From Eubacterium limosum (GTDB lineage: Bacteria > Bacillota > Clostridia > Eubacteriales > Eubacteriaceae): 64,000 bases of DNA. The position numbers were made by a program, and so were the translations under genes. Of this stretch, positions 1 to 9,027 are shown one piece after another. How positions within the stretch are numbered: position 1 is the first letter of the stretch; every line of letters starts with the position of its first letter. The stretch spans positions 4,065,157 to 4,129,156 of the forward strand of contig NZ_CP019962.1 in the NCBI RefSeq assembly GCF_000807675.2, written 5' to 3'. The notes beneath the pieces are model-generated. The model searched no databases and had not been told where the DNA came from. It was given only the letters and a program-made list of their open reading frames with translations.

Positions 1-482
1 AAAATCGCCTCACCGCTTTCTACTTTTTCGCGCGCGCCCCCTACGTTATCCAAAAACCATTTTAAAAACAAAACATCCAAATGGGGCGTAACATTTTTTC
101 CAGAAACCTCGAGCAGTTCGTCAAAAAATTCTGATTCTCTAATCGCATTACTCGCTTCCCCCATACGTGAGTCTTGCCAGACTAAAGCATGATAAAGCGG
201 CTCCCCTGTTTTTTTATCCCATAACAAAGCGGTGTTTCTCTGGTTTGTGATTCCAATACAACGAATATCGGAAGCCGATAAAGAAGCTTTTTCAATCGCG
301 TTTTGGCACATTTTAACACTTTTTTCATAGATTTCCATCGCATCATGCTCAACCATATTTTCATTTGGCGTATACTGTATAAATTCGTCGTAGGATTGAG
401 CGATTGGCTGAAAATTATCGTCAAAAATAATAGCTCTTGTCCCCGTGGTCCCCTCATCAATAACCATTATATATTGTTTCAT
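1..482 (-). CDS. FGGY-family carbohydrate/polyol kinase (glycerol kinase-like), 3' part outside window
   Basis: Reading the minus strand from an ATG at 482 gives about 160 residues of an FGGY kinase N-terminal domain, open to the window edge. The ATP-binding start MVIDEGTTGTRAII is at residues 6-19, NQR at 80-82 and VWQDSR at 101-106. These kinases phosphorylate sugars or polyols in the cytoplasm. In E. coli GlpK the residue after NQR is a glutamate that contacts glycerol. Here it is asparagine (NQRNT), so a substrate other than glycerol is possible. A GAGGAG ribosome site sits 6-7 bases before the ATG. The gene has its own promoter behind the DeoR gene, which probably regulates it. Family is secure, substrate is not. 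Confidence 0.85.
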   Translation of the reverse strand, partial: MKQYIMVIDEGTTGTRAIIFDDNFQPIAQSYDEFIQYTPNENMVEHDAMEIYEKSVKMCQNAIEKASLSASDIRCIGITNQRNTALLWDKKTGEPLYHALVWQDSRMGEASNAIRESEFFDELLEVSGKNVTPHLDVLFLKWFLDNVGGAREKVESGEAI

Positions 483-566
483 TTTTTACTCCTCTTAAAA
501 TCATATTTACCCTTTGCTAAATTAATCAACAATTTTCACGTGCACGTTTTTTCTTTTTTTTACTTT

Positions 567-614
567 ATAATGCATTATTTAACTTTATTATACTTGTTTA
601 TACGTTTTTGTCAA
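567..614 (-). promoter_or_regulatory. Promoter of FGGY kinase gene with palindromic operator candidate
   Basis: Minus-strand TTGACA (609-614) and TATAAT (587-592) are separated by 16 bp. A perfect 12-bp palindrome ATAATGCATTAT (567-578) lies just after the -10 box, around the expected start point. A second palindrome, ACGTGCACGT, lies at 538-547 in the leader. Either could be the operator of the adjacent DeoR protein; that assignment is inference. Confidence 0.7.
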
Positions 615-617
615 TAA

Positions 618-660
618 AAAAATTCCCATTTGTACACATTCGTGTATAAATGGGAAAAAA
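618..660 (-). terminator. Terminator of the DeoR gene
   Basis: On the minus strand, TTTCCCATTTATACAC pairs with GTGTACAAATGGGAA and a run of T follows. The hairpin starts at the DeoR stop codon and separates it from the kinase promoter. Confidence 0.8.
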
Positions 661-1425
661 CTAGATGATTTCAATATCATTTAATTCTGCAAATTCCCGA
701 TACATGTCCGGAAACTCATCATCAACGATCAATGCGTCAAAAGCCTCTAATTCGACCACGCGCCCTAAAGAGACTTTACCAAATTTTGAAGAATCTGCAA
801 TGAGGTATTTCTGCTGACTGATATCCAGCAGGCTGCGAAGCACGGATATTTCTTCAATAAACGGATGTGTAATTCCATTATTAATGGATACGCATAAAAT
901 ACCAAAAAATATTTTATTGGCACTTAATTGCCGAATCGTGTCTTCTGCCAAATCTCCATAAAACATACCAGACAAAGGCCTGTATTTACCGCCTGGCATG
1001 TAAAGATTAATAAAAGGCTTTGTTGTTGCTTTAGCAGCGATCGTTAGTGATTGTGTTATTAAATTTATGGATTCCAGATCTCCAAGATCTTCTAAAATCA
1101 ACTCAGCTGTTACGCCATTATTTAAAACAATCGTATCCCCATTATCAATCAGAGCTGCTGCTTTTTTGGCAATCATTTTTTTCTTTTCCAAATTGACCAT
1201 CCGTTTTTCTAAAGGGTCAATTTCAATCACACCACTGGCTTTTTCCTTTTTATAATAAGCTCCGCCATAAATTACATGAATATCATAATCCTTTGCCAGT
1301 TCCTTCAAATCCCTGCGAATTGTCGTTGCATCAACATTGAATATATCAACAAGTTCAGCTACCTTTACGCTGCCCGTTTGGGTTAACATCTCTAATATCT
1401 TTTGGCGTCGTTCAACATATAACAT
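661..1425 (-). CDS. DeoR/GlpR-family transcriptional regulator
   Basis: 254 residues, the normal DeoR length. The N-terminal winged helix (about residues 4-57) reads RRQKILEMLTQTG...VAELVDIFNV, then TTIRRDLKEL as recognition region. The C-terminal part is the DeoRC sensor that binds phosphorylated sugars. A glycine-rich pair typical of the family, near 'MPGGKYRPLSGMFYG', is present. These proteins usually repress a neighbouring sugar or polyol operon. The FGGY kinase begins 180 bp downstream on the same strand behind a terminator and its own promoter, so it is the likely target. Ligand cannot be told from sequence. Confidence 0.88.
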   Translation of the reverse strand: MLYVERRQKILEMLTQTGSVKVAELVDIFNVDATTIRRDLKELAKDYDIHVIYGGAYYKKEKASGVIEIDPLEKRMVNLEKKKMIAKKAAALIDNGDTIVLNNGVTAELILEDLGDLESINLITQSLTIAAKATTKPFINLYMPGGKYRPLSGMFYGDLAEDTIRQLSANKIFFGILCVSINNGITHPFIEEISVLRSLLDISQQKYLIADSSKFGKVSLGRVVELEAFDALIVDDEFPDMYREFAELNDIEII

Positions 1426-1484
1426 TTTTTTCCTTCCCGTAAAATAAAGTTTTTAATTAAACAGTGCACTATTTCGATTTTAGA

Positions 1485-1549
1485 AAAAACCGCCATAAAT
1501 CGTCACTTTAAACTTCTCAAAAGCCAAAGCCGTATTTATGGCGGTTTTT
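1485..1549 (-). terminator. Terminator downstream of tsf
   Basis: AAAAACCGCCATAAAT (1485-1500) and ATTTATGGCGGTTTTT (1534-1549) form a perfect 16-bp stem with a 33-nt loop. The A and T runs make it usable on both strands. It lies 27 bp past the tsf stop. Confidence 0.8.
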
Positions 1550-1575
1550 ATATTTTTAAATAATTTTATTATTCT

Positions 1576-2217
1576 TTATTTCATCTGTGCAGCTACTTCT
1601 TCCGCAAAGTTTTCCTGTTTCTTTTCAATCCCTTCGCCTAACTGGAAGCGGGCAAAGCGTCTGATTTTTACATTTTCACCGATTGTCATGATCTGTTCTT
1701 TGACAAGATCTTCAATGGTGATATCTGGGTTTTTAACAAAAGGTTGTTCTAACAGGCAGATTTCTTTATAAAATTTACCGATACGGCCTTCAACCATTTT
1801 GTCGACAATTTTTTCTGGCTTGCCTTCATTTAATGCCTGATGTTTCAGGATTTCTTTTTCATGTTCAACTTCTGCTTCTGGCACTTCTTCTTTAGAAACA
1901 TAGGTTGGGTTAGCAGCTGCAATGTGCATTGCAACGTCTTTAGCAAAAGCTTTGAAGCCATCGGTTTTAGCAACGAAATCTGTTTCACAGTTAATTTCTA
2001 CTAAAACGCCGATTTTACCGCCCATATGGATGTAAGATTCTACAACACCTTCAGCAGCTACACGGCCAGCTTTTTTATTGGTAGCGGCTAAGCCCTGTTC
2101 TCTTAAATATTCCATTGCTTTTTGGATGTCACCGTCGGTAGCAACCAAAGCTTTTTTGCAGTCCATCATGCCTGCGCCGCTTTTTTCTCTTAATTCTTTA
2201 ACTAATTTAGCGTCCAC
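1576..2217 (-). CDS. tsf: Elongation factor Ts
   Basis: 213 residues, the short clostridial form. EF-Ts is the nucleotide exchange factor that removes GDP from EF-Tu. The N-terminal UBA-like segment has [16 protein letters not shown] (about 9-24) and the core has the hallmark [15 protein letters not shown] (about 74-88). It follows rpsB by 34 bp, the almost universal rpsB-tsf pair, and ends at a strong terminator. pyrH and frr, often next in Firmicutes, are not here. Confidence 0.97.
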   Translation of the reverse strand: MDAKLVKELREKSGAGMMDCKKALVATDGDIQKAMEYLREQGLAATNKKAGRVAAEGVVESYIHMGGKIGVLVEINCETDFVAKTDGFKAFAKDVAMHIAAANPTYVSKEEVPEAEVEHEKEILKHQALNEGKPEKIVDKMVEGRIGKFYKEICLLEQPFVKNPDITIEDLVKEQIMTIGENVKIRRFARFQLGEGIEKKQENFAEEVAAQMK

Positions 2218-2251
2218 GTCTGTATCCTCCTCTAATCAAATGTCAATCTGC

Positions 2252-3031
2252 TTATTCAGCAGTTACTTCTACTACTTCTTCGACAACGACGTCGCCGGAA
2301 GCATCTTCGGCTACAATCGTTTCTTCTACGACAGTTTCTTCAAACTGTTCGCCCTGTTTTCCTTCGATAATCGCATCGGCTAATACGCCAAGGATCAAAG
2401 CAACGGCACGGATCGCATCGTCGTTTCCAGGAATAACGTAGTCAATTTCGTCTGGGTCACAGTTGGTATCGACAATACTAACAATTGGAATGCCCAGTTT
2501 ATGTGCTTCTGCAATGGCAATTCTTTCTTTCTTGCTGTCGATAACGATCATAGCACCCGGCATTTCTTTCATGTCTTCAATGCCGCCTAAGAATTTCTGC
2601 AGTTTTTCACGTTCTCTTTTTAATTTAATAACTTCTTTTTTTGGTAACAGTTCAAAAGTTCCATCTTCTTCCATCGCTTTTAATTCTTTTAAGCGTTCGA
2701 TACGTTTGCTGATGGTGGTGAAGTTTGTTAAGGTACCGCCTAACCAACGGTGGTTAACGCAGAAGCTTCCGCTTCTTTTGGCTTCCTTTTCGATGCTGGT
2801 CTGAGCCTGTTTTTTGGTGCCAACGAATAAAATGCTTTCGCCGTTTGTTGCTACTTCTTTAACGAAGTTACAGGCAACATCGATTTTTTTCACTGTCTGC
2901 TGTAAGTCGATGATGTAGATACCGTTTCTTTCAGTGAAAATATAAGGGGCCATTTTAGGGTTCCATCTTCTGGTCTGGTGACCAAAATGTACACCCGCTT
3001 CTAATAATTGTTTCATTGTTACTGCTGCCAT
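2252..3031 (-). CDS. rpsB: 30S ribosomal protein S2
   Basis: 259 residues. It begins [22 protein letters not shown], typical of S2 after a short MAAVT extension, and contains the coiled-coil region near residues 100-150. It is needed for late small-subunit assembly and S1 binding. The last 30 or so residues form an acidic, Val/Glu-rich tail longer than in many S2 proteins. An AAGGAGGAAT ribosome site precedes the ATG. It is cotranscribed with tsf. codY, usually between hslU and rpsB in bacilli, is absent. Confidence 0.97.
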   Translation of the reverse strand: MAAVTMKQLLEAGVHFGHQTRRWNPKMAPYIFTERNGIYIIDLQQTVKKIDVACNFVKEVATNGESILFVGTKKQAQTSIEKEAKRSGSFCVNHRWLGGTLTNFTTISKRIERLKELKAMEEDGTFELLPKKEVIKLKREREKLQKFLGGIEDMKEMPGAMIVIDSKKERIAIAEAHKLGIPIVSIVDTNCDPDEIDYVIPGNDDAIRAVALILGVLADAIIEGKQGEQFEETVVEETIVAEDASGDVVVEEVVEVTAE

Positions 3032-3134
3032 AATAATTCCTCCTTAGGTTTTTCCTCCATTTTTCTCTCCGGATTCAGCCCACCTGCTCCGCAGGCACCT
3101 GCTGCTCCTCGAAAAATGTGTGTAATAACAACAT

Positions 3135-3166
3135 ACTGCCCTATAATAACATAATTACAGGGCAGT
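3135..3166 (-). terminator. Hairpin between hslU and rpsB
   Basis: ACTGCCCT and AGGGCAGT arms, extended inwards by TAAT/ATTA, lie 24 bp past the hslU stop. The minus strand lacks a clean T run, whereas the plus strand has TTTTTT 9 bases later. It may be a weak terminator, or part of the long S2 leader (3032-3134), which I could not match to a known regulatory structure. Confidence 0.45.
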
Positions 3167-3189
3167 AGCAAGTATTTTTTCTTAATTTT

Positions 3190-4611
3190 TTAAAGTAAAA
3201 ATCTGGAATAGCCGCGTTCACGCTCTGCCGGTTTAAATACAGAGTTGACGTATTCTTTATTAACCACAAAGGTGTCCGCATCATAGTCGGACGCATAGAA
3301 GGATACTTCCTCAAGCAGCTTCTCAAGGACTGTGTGCAGCCGTCGGGCGCCAATATTTTCCTGTTCCTCATTCTGAGCAAAGGCAATCTGCGCCAATGTC
3401 TCGATAGCATCATCCTCAAAAACCAGATTGACATCCTCTGTTTTTAAAAGCTCCTGGTATTGGCGGATGGCAGAGTTTTCAGGCTGGGTAAGTATCTGTT
3501 TGAAGTCTTCCTCTGTCAGACTGTCCAGCTCAACGGTAATTGGAAAACGTCCCTGAAGTTCAGGAATCATATCGGATATTTTAGCCACATGAAAAGCGCC
3601 TGCACCGATAAACAAAATAAAGTCAGTTTTTACCGGGCCGTATTTTGTGGTGATGGTGCTGCCCTCAACGATTGGCAGAATATCACGCTGCACACCTTCA
3701 CGCGAGACATCGGGGCCATTATTATTACCATTCCCGATAATCTTATCAATTTCATCGATAAAAATAATCCCGTTCTGCTCCGCTTCGCGCAGACCAATTT
3801 CCTTGACCTCATCCATATCGATCATTTTCTGAGCTTCCTGGTTTGTGAAAATCTTACGCGCATCCTTTACCTTAACATGACGTTTTTTCTTCTTAGACGG
3901 CAGAAAATCGCCGAGAATATCATTGATGTTAATGTTCATATCATCATTCATTCCCGCCATGACACCGATGGTTTTGGAGCCGTCATCCTCTACCTCGATC
4001 TCGATAACCTCGTCTTCCATCTTTCCATCGCCTAAATCCTGGGCAATGGCTTCACGTTTAATCTGGAGATTCTTTTCTTTTTCAGCTTTTTCAGCTTCCT
4101 TAGCCGGATCTGCTGTCTCTGGCTGAGCTGGCTGCTTATTACTCTTCATAAAAATGTCGAAGGGCGTTTTAATGGTTTCTTTTTTCTTTTTCATAGGTAC
4201 CAGAATATCCAAAATCAGTTTATTCGCCCGTTCTTCGGCCTGTTCATAAACTTCCTTCATTTTTTCCTGCTGTACCTTACGGATGGAGGTGGTCACCAGG
4301 TCTCGCACCATAGATTCCACATCTCGCCCAACGTATCCTACTTCTGTAAATTTAGTCGCCTCTACTTTTATAAAGGGCGCAGACACCAGCTTGGCAATCC
4401 GTCTTGCAATCTCAGTCTTCCCGACGCCGGTAGGTCCCATCATGATAATGTTCTTCGGTGTAAACTCATCTCGCATTTCCTCTGACAAAAGGCTTCTGCG
4501 ATAACGGTTCCTCAGGGCTACAGCCACCGCCTTTTTTGCCGGCTCCTGACCAATAATATAGCGGTTCAGCTCTTCGACAATTTTCTTAGGCGTTAAATCT
4601 TTCATTTCCAT
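3190..4611 (-). CDS. hslU: ATP-dependent protease ATPase subunit HslU (ClpY)
   Basis: 473 residues. AAA+ unfoldase that feeds substrates to the HslV peptidase. Walker A is GPTGVGKT at residues 59-66, Walker B is IIFIDEID near the middle, and the intervening charged I-domain (roughly 110-240) is rich in Lys/Glu. The C-terminus ends RGYSRFLL, matching the conserved HslU tail that inserts into HslV. The ATG at 4611 has GAGGT 7 bases upstream. Only 16 bp separate it from hslV, so the two are cotranslated. Confidence 0.96.
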   Translation of the reverse strand: MEMKDLTPKKIVEELNRYIIGQEPAKKAVAVALRNRYRRSLLSEEMRDEFTPKNIIMMGPTGVGKTEIARRIAKLVSAPFIKVEATKFTEVGYVGRDVESMVRDLVTTSIRKVQQEKMKEVYEQAEERANKLILDILVPMKKKKETIKTPFDIFMKSNKQPAQPETADPAKEAEKAEKEKNLQIKREAIAQDLGDGKMEDEVIEIEVEDDGSKTIGVMAGMNDDMNININDILGDFLPSKKKKRHVKVKDARKIFTNQEAQKMIDMDEVKEIGLREAEQNGIIFIDEIDKIIGNGNNNGPDVSREGVQRDILPIVEGSTITTKYGPVKTDFILFIGAGAFHVAKISDMIPELQGRFPITVELDSLTEEDFKQILTQPENSAIRQYQELLKTEDVNLVFEDDAIETLAQIAFAQNEEQENIGARRLHTVLEKLLEEVSFYASDYDADTFVVNKEYVNSVFKPAERERGYSRFLL

Positions 4612-4627
4612 AAATTTTACCTCAAAT

Positions 4628-5161
4628 TTATTCTAATTCTTCGACACGGATGTTATCATTCGTGTAAACACAGATTTCAGATGCAATCTTAAGGGATTCG
4701 TGGGCGATTTCCTTTGCGCTTAAATTCGAATGGCGTTTTAAAGCTCTGGCGGCAGAAAGCGCGTAGTTGCCGCCAGAACCAATGGCGGCAATGTCGTCAT
4801 CCGGCTCAATCACCTCGCCGCTGCCAGAAAGCACCAGCGTTTCTTTTTTATCCATAACAATTAAAAGGGCTTCCAGCTTACGCAGCGCCTTATCCTGGCG
4901 CCAGTCCTTAGCCAGTTCAACTGCAGCGCGCTGCAGGTTCCCGTTGTACTGTTCAATTTTGTGTTCAAAGCGTTCACACAGTGTAAAAGCATCAGCGACT
5001 GATCCCGCAAAACCAACCAATACCTGATCATTGTAAATTTTTCTGACTTTTTTGGCTGTTGCCTTCATAATGGTCGTTTCCCCCATTGTTACCTGACCAT
5101 CACCGGCAATGGCAACCTCGCCATTGTGTCTTACACCAACGATTGTTGTTGCATGAAACAT
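4628..5161 (-). CDS. hslV: ATP-dependent protease peptidase subunit HslV (ClpQ)
   Basis: 177 residues, proteasome-beta fold. The start reads [15 protein letters not shown], then [16 protein letters not shown], the HslV signature. In this family the N-terminal Thr is the nucleophile. Here TT begins at residue 5, so removal of a short MFHA propeptide would be needed, unlike E. coli, where only Met is removed, and B. subtilis, where Ser is used. [11 protein letters not shown] and [16 protein letters not shown] are conserved. It is followed closely by hslU. Upstream lies repeat copy A and a possible -10 TATAAT at 5179-5184. Confidence 0.95.
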   Translation of the reverse strand: MFHATTIVGVRHNGEVAIAGDGQVTMGETTIMKATAKKVRKIYNDQVLVGFAGSVADAFTLCERFEHKIEQYNGNLQRAAVELAKDWRQDKALRKLEALLIVMDKKETLVLSGSGEVIEPDDDIAAIGSGGNYALSAARALKRHSNLSAKEIAHESLKIASEICVYTNDNIRVEELE

Positions 5162-5238
5162 TTTTTATTCCTCATTTCATTATATATTTAATCTAATAGG
5201 CCATTTTAGCAATGAATACTTAAATCTATATGTAAACA

Positions 5239-5265
5239 GACGACCGCCCGAAACGGACGGTCATC
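5239..5265 (-). repeat. REP-like palindrome A1, upstream of hslV
   Basis: Identical to A2 (5504-5530) over all 27 bases, in the same orientation, at the other end of copy A. Same wobble pattern: fully paired only in a minus-strand transcript. It lies 78 bp from the hslV start. Confidence 0.85.
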
Positions 5266-5503
5266 CCTGTGTGTTAAAAAACCTGAAAGACGAAGCCTTT
5301 TACCTAAGGAAGAAAAAAGCGTCCTGCGGACACTGCCCTCACATCCACATATTTCTTGCTAAAGCCGACGCTTGATCTCACCTGTGTCCGGCTGTTCCGG
5401 TCGTTCTGCACGATTCCTGGTCGTTTACCACAGCGCCTGAACCTTTTTTCTTATCTGGATAAAAGGCGCACTCTCAAGCTGGTTTACTTCTTTGACAGCC
5501 TTA

Positions 5504-5530
5504 GACGACCGCCCGAAACGGACGGTCATC
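5504..5530 (-). repeat. REP-like palindrome A2, behind topA
   Basis: Arms GACGACCGcCCG and CGGACGGTCaTC around AAA (plus strand). The lower-case bases mispair on the plus strand (C-A), but on the minus strand both become G-U wobbles, so a minus transcript pairs over all 12 positions. It starts 17 bp after the topA stop codon. Confidence 0.85.
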
Positions 5531-5547
5531 AGTCTTATGCATATTTT

Positions 5548-7626
5548 CTATTGCTGATCGGACGATTTTTCAAAACCGCATTTGGCGCAGTAAATCTTCT
5601 TTCGTTTGCCCAACCCCTTTTGGAACATCGTCTGCCCGCATTCCGGACATTTTTCAGCCACCGGCATATCCCAGCTCATATATTCGCAGTTCGGGTAATT
5701 AGAGCAGGAATAAAAGGTACGTCCCTTTTTAGAGGTACGCTTGACAAGGTCTCCGCCGCATTCCGGACAGATACCGCCGGTCTTTTCAAAATAAGGCTTG
5801 GTATTTTTACATTCCGGGAAACCAGGACAAGCCAAAAATTTGCCGTATTTACCTTTTTTTATGACCATTCTGCGTCCGCAGAGCTCACAGATCTCATCGG
5901 ATTCAGGATCTGCGATGGTAACCTCCGCCGCAGCCTCCTGAGCATGATCCAATTCTTTCTTAAAGCCACCGTAAAAGCTTTCCAGAAGCTTTACCCAGTC
6001 CGTTTCGCCATCTGCTACCTTATCCAGCTTCTCTTCCATCTCTGCGGTAAAGGTCAGATTGACAATATCCTCAAAATATTCTTTCATAAGGTGTGTAACG
6101 GTAATCCCCAGCTCTGTGGGCACAAAGTGCTTCTCCACTACCTCGACATAATCCCGGTTTTTGATGGTGGCGATGGTCGGCGCGTAGGTACTTGGCCGTC
6201 CAATCCCCTTTTCTTCGAGGATTTTTACCAGTGAGGCTTCTGTATAGCGTGCTGGCGGCTTGGTAAATTTCTGTTCTTTATTGATTTTAACAAGGTTTAG
6301 TTCCTCATTGTCCTCAAACTCAGGCAGACGGTTTGCTTCTTCTTTCTCTGCTGAGCTGGCTGTGCGGTATACTGCTGTGAAGCCTTTGAATTTCATGATC
6401 TCGCCCTTTGTTTTAAAGAGCAAATTTGCGCAGGCTACATCCACATCTGTTACATAATACTCAGCGTCTGCCATCTGGCTGGCGACCATGCGGTCCCAGA
6501 TAAGCTTGTACAGCTTATACTGGTCCTTTTCGAGGGAATCACGCACTTCCTCCGGCAGATTAAAAACCGATGAAGGACGGATCCCTTCATGGGCATCCTG
6601 GACATTTTTCTTTTTTACTATCTTTTTCGCAGAGCTCTGCTGATAATCCGGACCATAATTAGATTCGATAAAGTCTTTTGCTTCTGCGATGGCTTCATCC
6701 GCCAAACGTGTAGAGTCAGTACGGATATAAGAAATCAAACCGACCAGGCCTTTGCCTGCTACCTCGACCCCCTCGTAAAGCTGCTGAGCAATGCGCATGG
6801 TGCGCTGTGTTGTGAAGCCCAAAACTTTGTAAGCCTCCTGCTGCAGGGTACTGGTTGTAAATGGAAGCGGCGGCTTCTGTTTGCGCACACGCTTTTTAAC
6901 CCCGGCAACCGAAATGGGGTTATGCAATACTACCTGCTCCAGACGAGCCGCTTCTTCGGCATCCTTGATGGTTTTCTTTTTTCCATCTTCAGAATAGAAA
7001 CGGGATAAAAAGATGTTTTTATCCCCATCTTTTTTAAGCTCCAGGTCAAGTCCCCAGTACTCTTCAGGGACAAAGGCCGCAATTTCCTCTTCCCTGTCTA
7101 CAATAATACGGGTGACAACCGACTGAACACGTCCGCCACTGAGCCCTTTCTTTACCTTTTTCCATAAAAATGGGCTCAGGGAATAGCCGACAAGCCGGTC
7201 AAGTATTCTTCTGGCCTGCTGGGAATCCACCAGATCCATATCCACCGCGCGCTTGTTTTCAATGGCGGCGTTAACCGCTCTCTTGGTAATTTCATGGAAT
7301 TCAATCCGGCACTTGGTATCCAGATCAATACCCAAAAAGTTGGCTACATGCCATGAAATCGCCTCGCCCTCGCGGTCGGGGTCCGTTGCCAGCAGGATGT
7401 TATCTGCCTTGTTGGCTTCCTTCTTAATTTTTTTCAGCAGCTCACCTTTTCCCCTGATCTTGATGTAATCAGGTTTAAAGTGATCTTCGATGTCAATCCC
7501 GATCCGGCTTTTGGGCAGGTCGATCACATGTCCCATAGTTGCCTGCACTTCGTAGCCCTTAGGCAGATATTTTTTTATCGTCTTAGCTTTTGCGGGTGAT
7601 TCAACAATGACGAGATTTTTTGCCAT
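5548..7626 (-). CDS. topA: DNA topoisomerase I
   Basis: 692 residues, type IA topoisomerase that relaxes negative supercoils. The Toprim domain starts NLVIVESPAKAKTIKKYL and contains ATDPDREGEAISWH. The active-site region GLISYIRTDSTR supplies the catalytic Tyr near residue 300. The C-terminus has three four-Cys zinc ribbons (CELCGRRM..., CPECGGDL..., CPECGQTM...). ATG at 7626 with AAGGAGGAAT upstream. It sits between dprA and hslV, the common Firmicutes order. Repeat copy A follows directly. Confidence 0.97.
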   Translation of the reverse strand: MAKNLVIVESPAKAKTIKKYLPKGYEVQATMGHVIDLPKSRIGIDIEDHFKPDYIKIRGKGELLKKIKKEANKADNILLATDPDREGEAISWHVANFLGIDLDTKCRIEFHEITKRAVNAAIENKRAVDMDLVDSQQARRILDRLVGYSLSPFLWKKVKKGLSGGRVQSVVTRIIVDREEEIAAFVPEEYWGLDLELKKDGDKNIFLSRFYSEDGKKKTIKDAEEAARLEQVVLHNPISVAGVKKRVRKQKPPLPFTTSTLQQEAYKVLGFTTQRTMRIAQQLYEGVEVAGKGLVGLISYIRTDSTRLADEAIAEAKDFIESNYGPDYQQSSAKKIVKKKNVQDAHEGIRPSSVFNLPEEVRDSLEKDQYKLYKLIWDRMVASQMADAEYYVTDVDVACANLLFKTKGEIMKFKGFTAVYRTASSAEKEEANRLPEFEDNEELNLVKINKEQKFTKPPARYTEASLVKILEEKGIGRPSTYAPTIATIKNRDYVEVVEKHFVPTELGITVTHLMKEYFEDIVNLTFTAEMEEKLDKVADGETDWVKLLESFYGGFKKELDHAQEAAAEVTIADPESDEICELCGRRMVIKKGKYGKFLACPGFPECKNTKPYFEKTGGICPECGGDLVKRTSKKGRTFYSCSNYPNCEYMSWDMPVAEKCPECGQTMFQKGLGKRKKIYCAKCGFEKSSDQQ

Positions 7627-7762
7627 TGTATTCCTCCTTCAATATATATTTTACCGTTATAACTTGTTTTTATTATGTATGATAAAAGTCAAACAAGCTT
7701 CATTATAACAAAGGAATCCTTTTTTTTCAAATTATGAATACAGAAATCCATAAGGTTTCTCT

Positions 7763-8869
7763 CTAAAGAATATATACCTTTCCATATTCTACTTTAACAC
7801 GGTCGTCAAGCTCCAGCATGGAAAGAGCTCCATTGACAGCCCCAATCCCCATTCCAGATACTCCTACCAGCTCATCCACCGTTGTGTAGCCTTCAGCAAC
7901 ATAGTTTAATATTTTTTTCTGCTCCGGGTCATCTATTCCCTCAGCGGCGCGTTCGAGACTGATGGGATTATGAAAGCTCTCCGTATCCTGAGGCAGCATG
8001 TCCACATAATCCTCCAGCACATCCTCCGGCTCTGTCACTACCTTTGCACCTTCCTTAATAAGCTGGTTACTGCCAACACTCTGATAACGGGCAATATCGC
8101 CGGGTACAGCATAAACGTTTTTCCCCTGCTCCAGTGCAAAGTCGGCTGTAATCAAAGCGCCGCTCTTTTCCCGGGCTTCTACCACCAGCAGGCCATCGCA
8201 CAGGCCGCTGATGATCCTGTTTCTTCTCGGAAAATGGAATTTTAATGGCGGCTCATCCATAAAAAACTCTGTGAGGATCAGCCCGCTGCGGACGATCTTT
8301 TTGTACAGCGGCTTATGCTTTTCAGGATAGCACACATTGATACCAGTCCCCATAACGGCAATGGTCGAGCCGATTCGCTCGCAGCTGCCTAAATGGCTCT
8401 CACCATCGACGCCCTCTGCCAGTCCGCTGACAATGGTAATCCCCATATCAGAAAAGGTTTCTGCCAGCTTACGGGTCTGCTTAAGCCCTGCCGGTGAGGC
8501 TTTTCGAGAGCCTACAATCCCCAGATACATCGGACGGTCCAGTAAATCAAGATTGCCCTTTGCAAACAGCCCGACCGGCGGGTCATAAATATTTTTAAGC
8601 CTTGCCGGATAAAGGCTGTTTTCAATGGTTATAAGGTCAATTCTATGGCGCTCCATAAAGCCTCTTGCCTTTGTTGCAAGGTACAGATGCTGCTGACTTC
8701 GGATGTATTTACAGTCTTTTTCCTTAACCGCACCAGAAGCCATCAGGCTTTTCTCATCAGCATTGTATATTTTTTCTGGTGTCTCAAAATATTCCAACAG
8801 CTTTAGCTTGCGCTTATTCCCAAGATCGGTCAACGACATCAGCCATATCCAGAACAGATCCCTTTCCAT
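7763..8869 (-). CDS. dprA: DNA-processing protein DprA (Smf)
   Basis: 368 residues from the ATG at 8869. That start has AAAGGGGA six bases upstream and begins MERDLFWIW; a longer reading from 8953 has no support. DprA loads RecA onto incoming single-stranded DNA during transformation. The Rossmann-like core has GIVGSRKASPAGL, GLAEGVDGESH and the FPRRNRIISGL motif. A C-terminal winged helix (about 305-368) is present. Together with comM at 11.3 kb this keeps competence genes near topA, as in many bacteria. Confidence 0.95.
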   Translation of the reverse strand: MERDLFWIWLMSLTDLGNKRKLKLLEYFETPEKIYNADEKSLMASGAVKEKDCKYIRSQQHLYLATKARGFMERHRIDLITIENSLYPARLKNIYDPPVGLFAKGNLDLLDRPMYLGIVGSRKASPAGLKQTRKLAETFSDMGITIVSGLAEGVDGESHLGSCERIGSTIAVMGTGINVCYPEKHKPLYKKIVRSGLILTEFFMDEPPLKFHFPRRNRIISGLCDGLLVVEAREKSGALITADFALEQGKNVYAVPGDIARYQSVGSNQLIKEGAKVVTEPEDVLEDYVDMLPQDTESFHNPISLERAAEGIDDPEQKKILNYVAEGYTTVDELVGVSGMGIGAVNGALSMLELDDRVKVEYGKVYIL

Positions 8870-9027
8870 ATCAATTCCCCTTTTAAAAATATGATACTTT
8901 ATCATAACACATATTTTGACATTAATGTTGTATATTTTTAACTTTCTTCTCAAAATACCATCTTTTTCATATTTATTCCTTTTTATTCCATCCTTTTCTT
9001 TTTTGTCCTGCTGCTTCTTTAGTACTT

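Larger units (their letters stand above)
5239..5530 (-). repeat. Dispersed structured repeat, copy A (with two terminal palindromes)
   Basis: This fills most of the 386-bp gap between topA and hslV. It shares long blocks with copies at 46606-46832 and 48311-48538: on the plus strand GACGAAGCCTTTTACC (5289-), GTCCGGCTGTTCCGG, CGTTTACCACAGCGCCTG and TTTTTTCTTATCTGGATAAA. Between the blocks the sequence differs. The 27-bp palindrome occurs at both ends in direct orientation (5239-5265 and 5504-5530), identical over all 27 bases. The element lies 17 bp behind the topA stop. On the minus strand it can form several hairpins, including CCGG-AACAG-CCGG. I do not recognise it as a known RNA family or insertion sequence. 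Confidence 0.85.

Noticed and set aside
182-460. 92-codon minus-strand open frame at the left end
   Set aside because: It is a shifted frame of the FGGY kinase, whose real frame starts at 482 and has the family motifs.
5239-5530. Cobalamin, c-di-GMP or other known riboswitch at the repeat element
   Set aside because: Some short blocks looked similar, but required boxes are missing and the element lies behind genes rather than in front of a related gene set.
5356-6234. 292-codon plus-strand open frame
   Set aside because: It starts in repeat copy A and runs antisense through the topA C-terminus with no family motifs.
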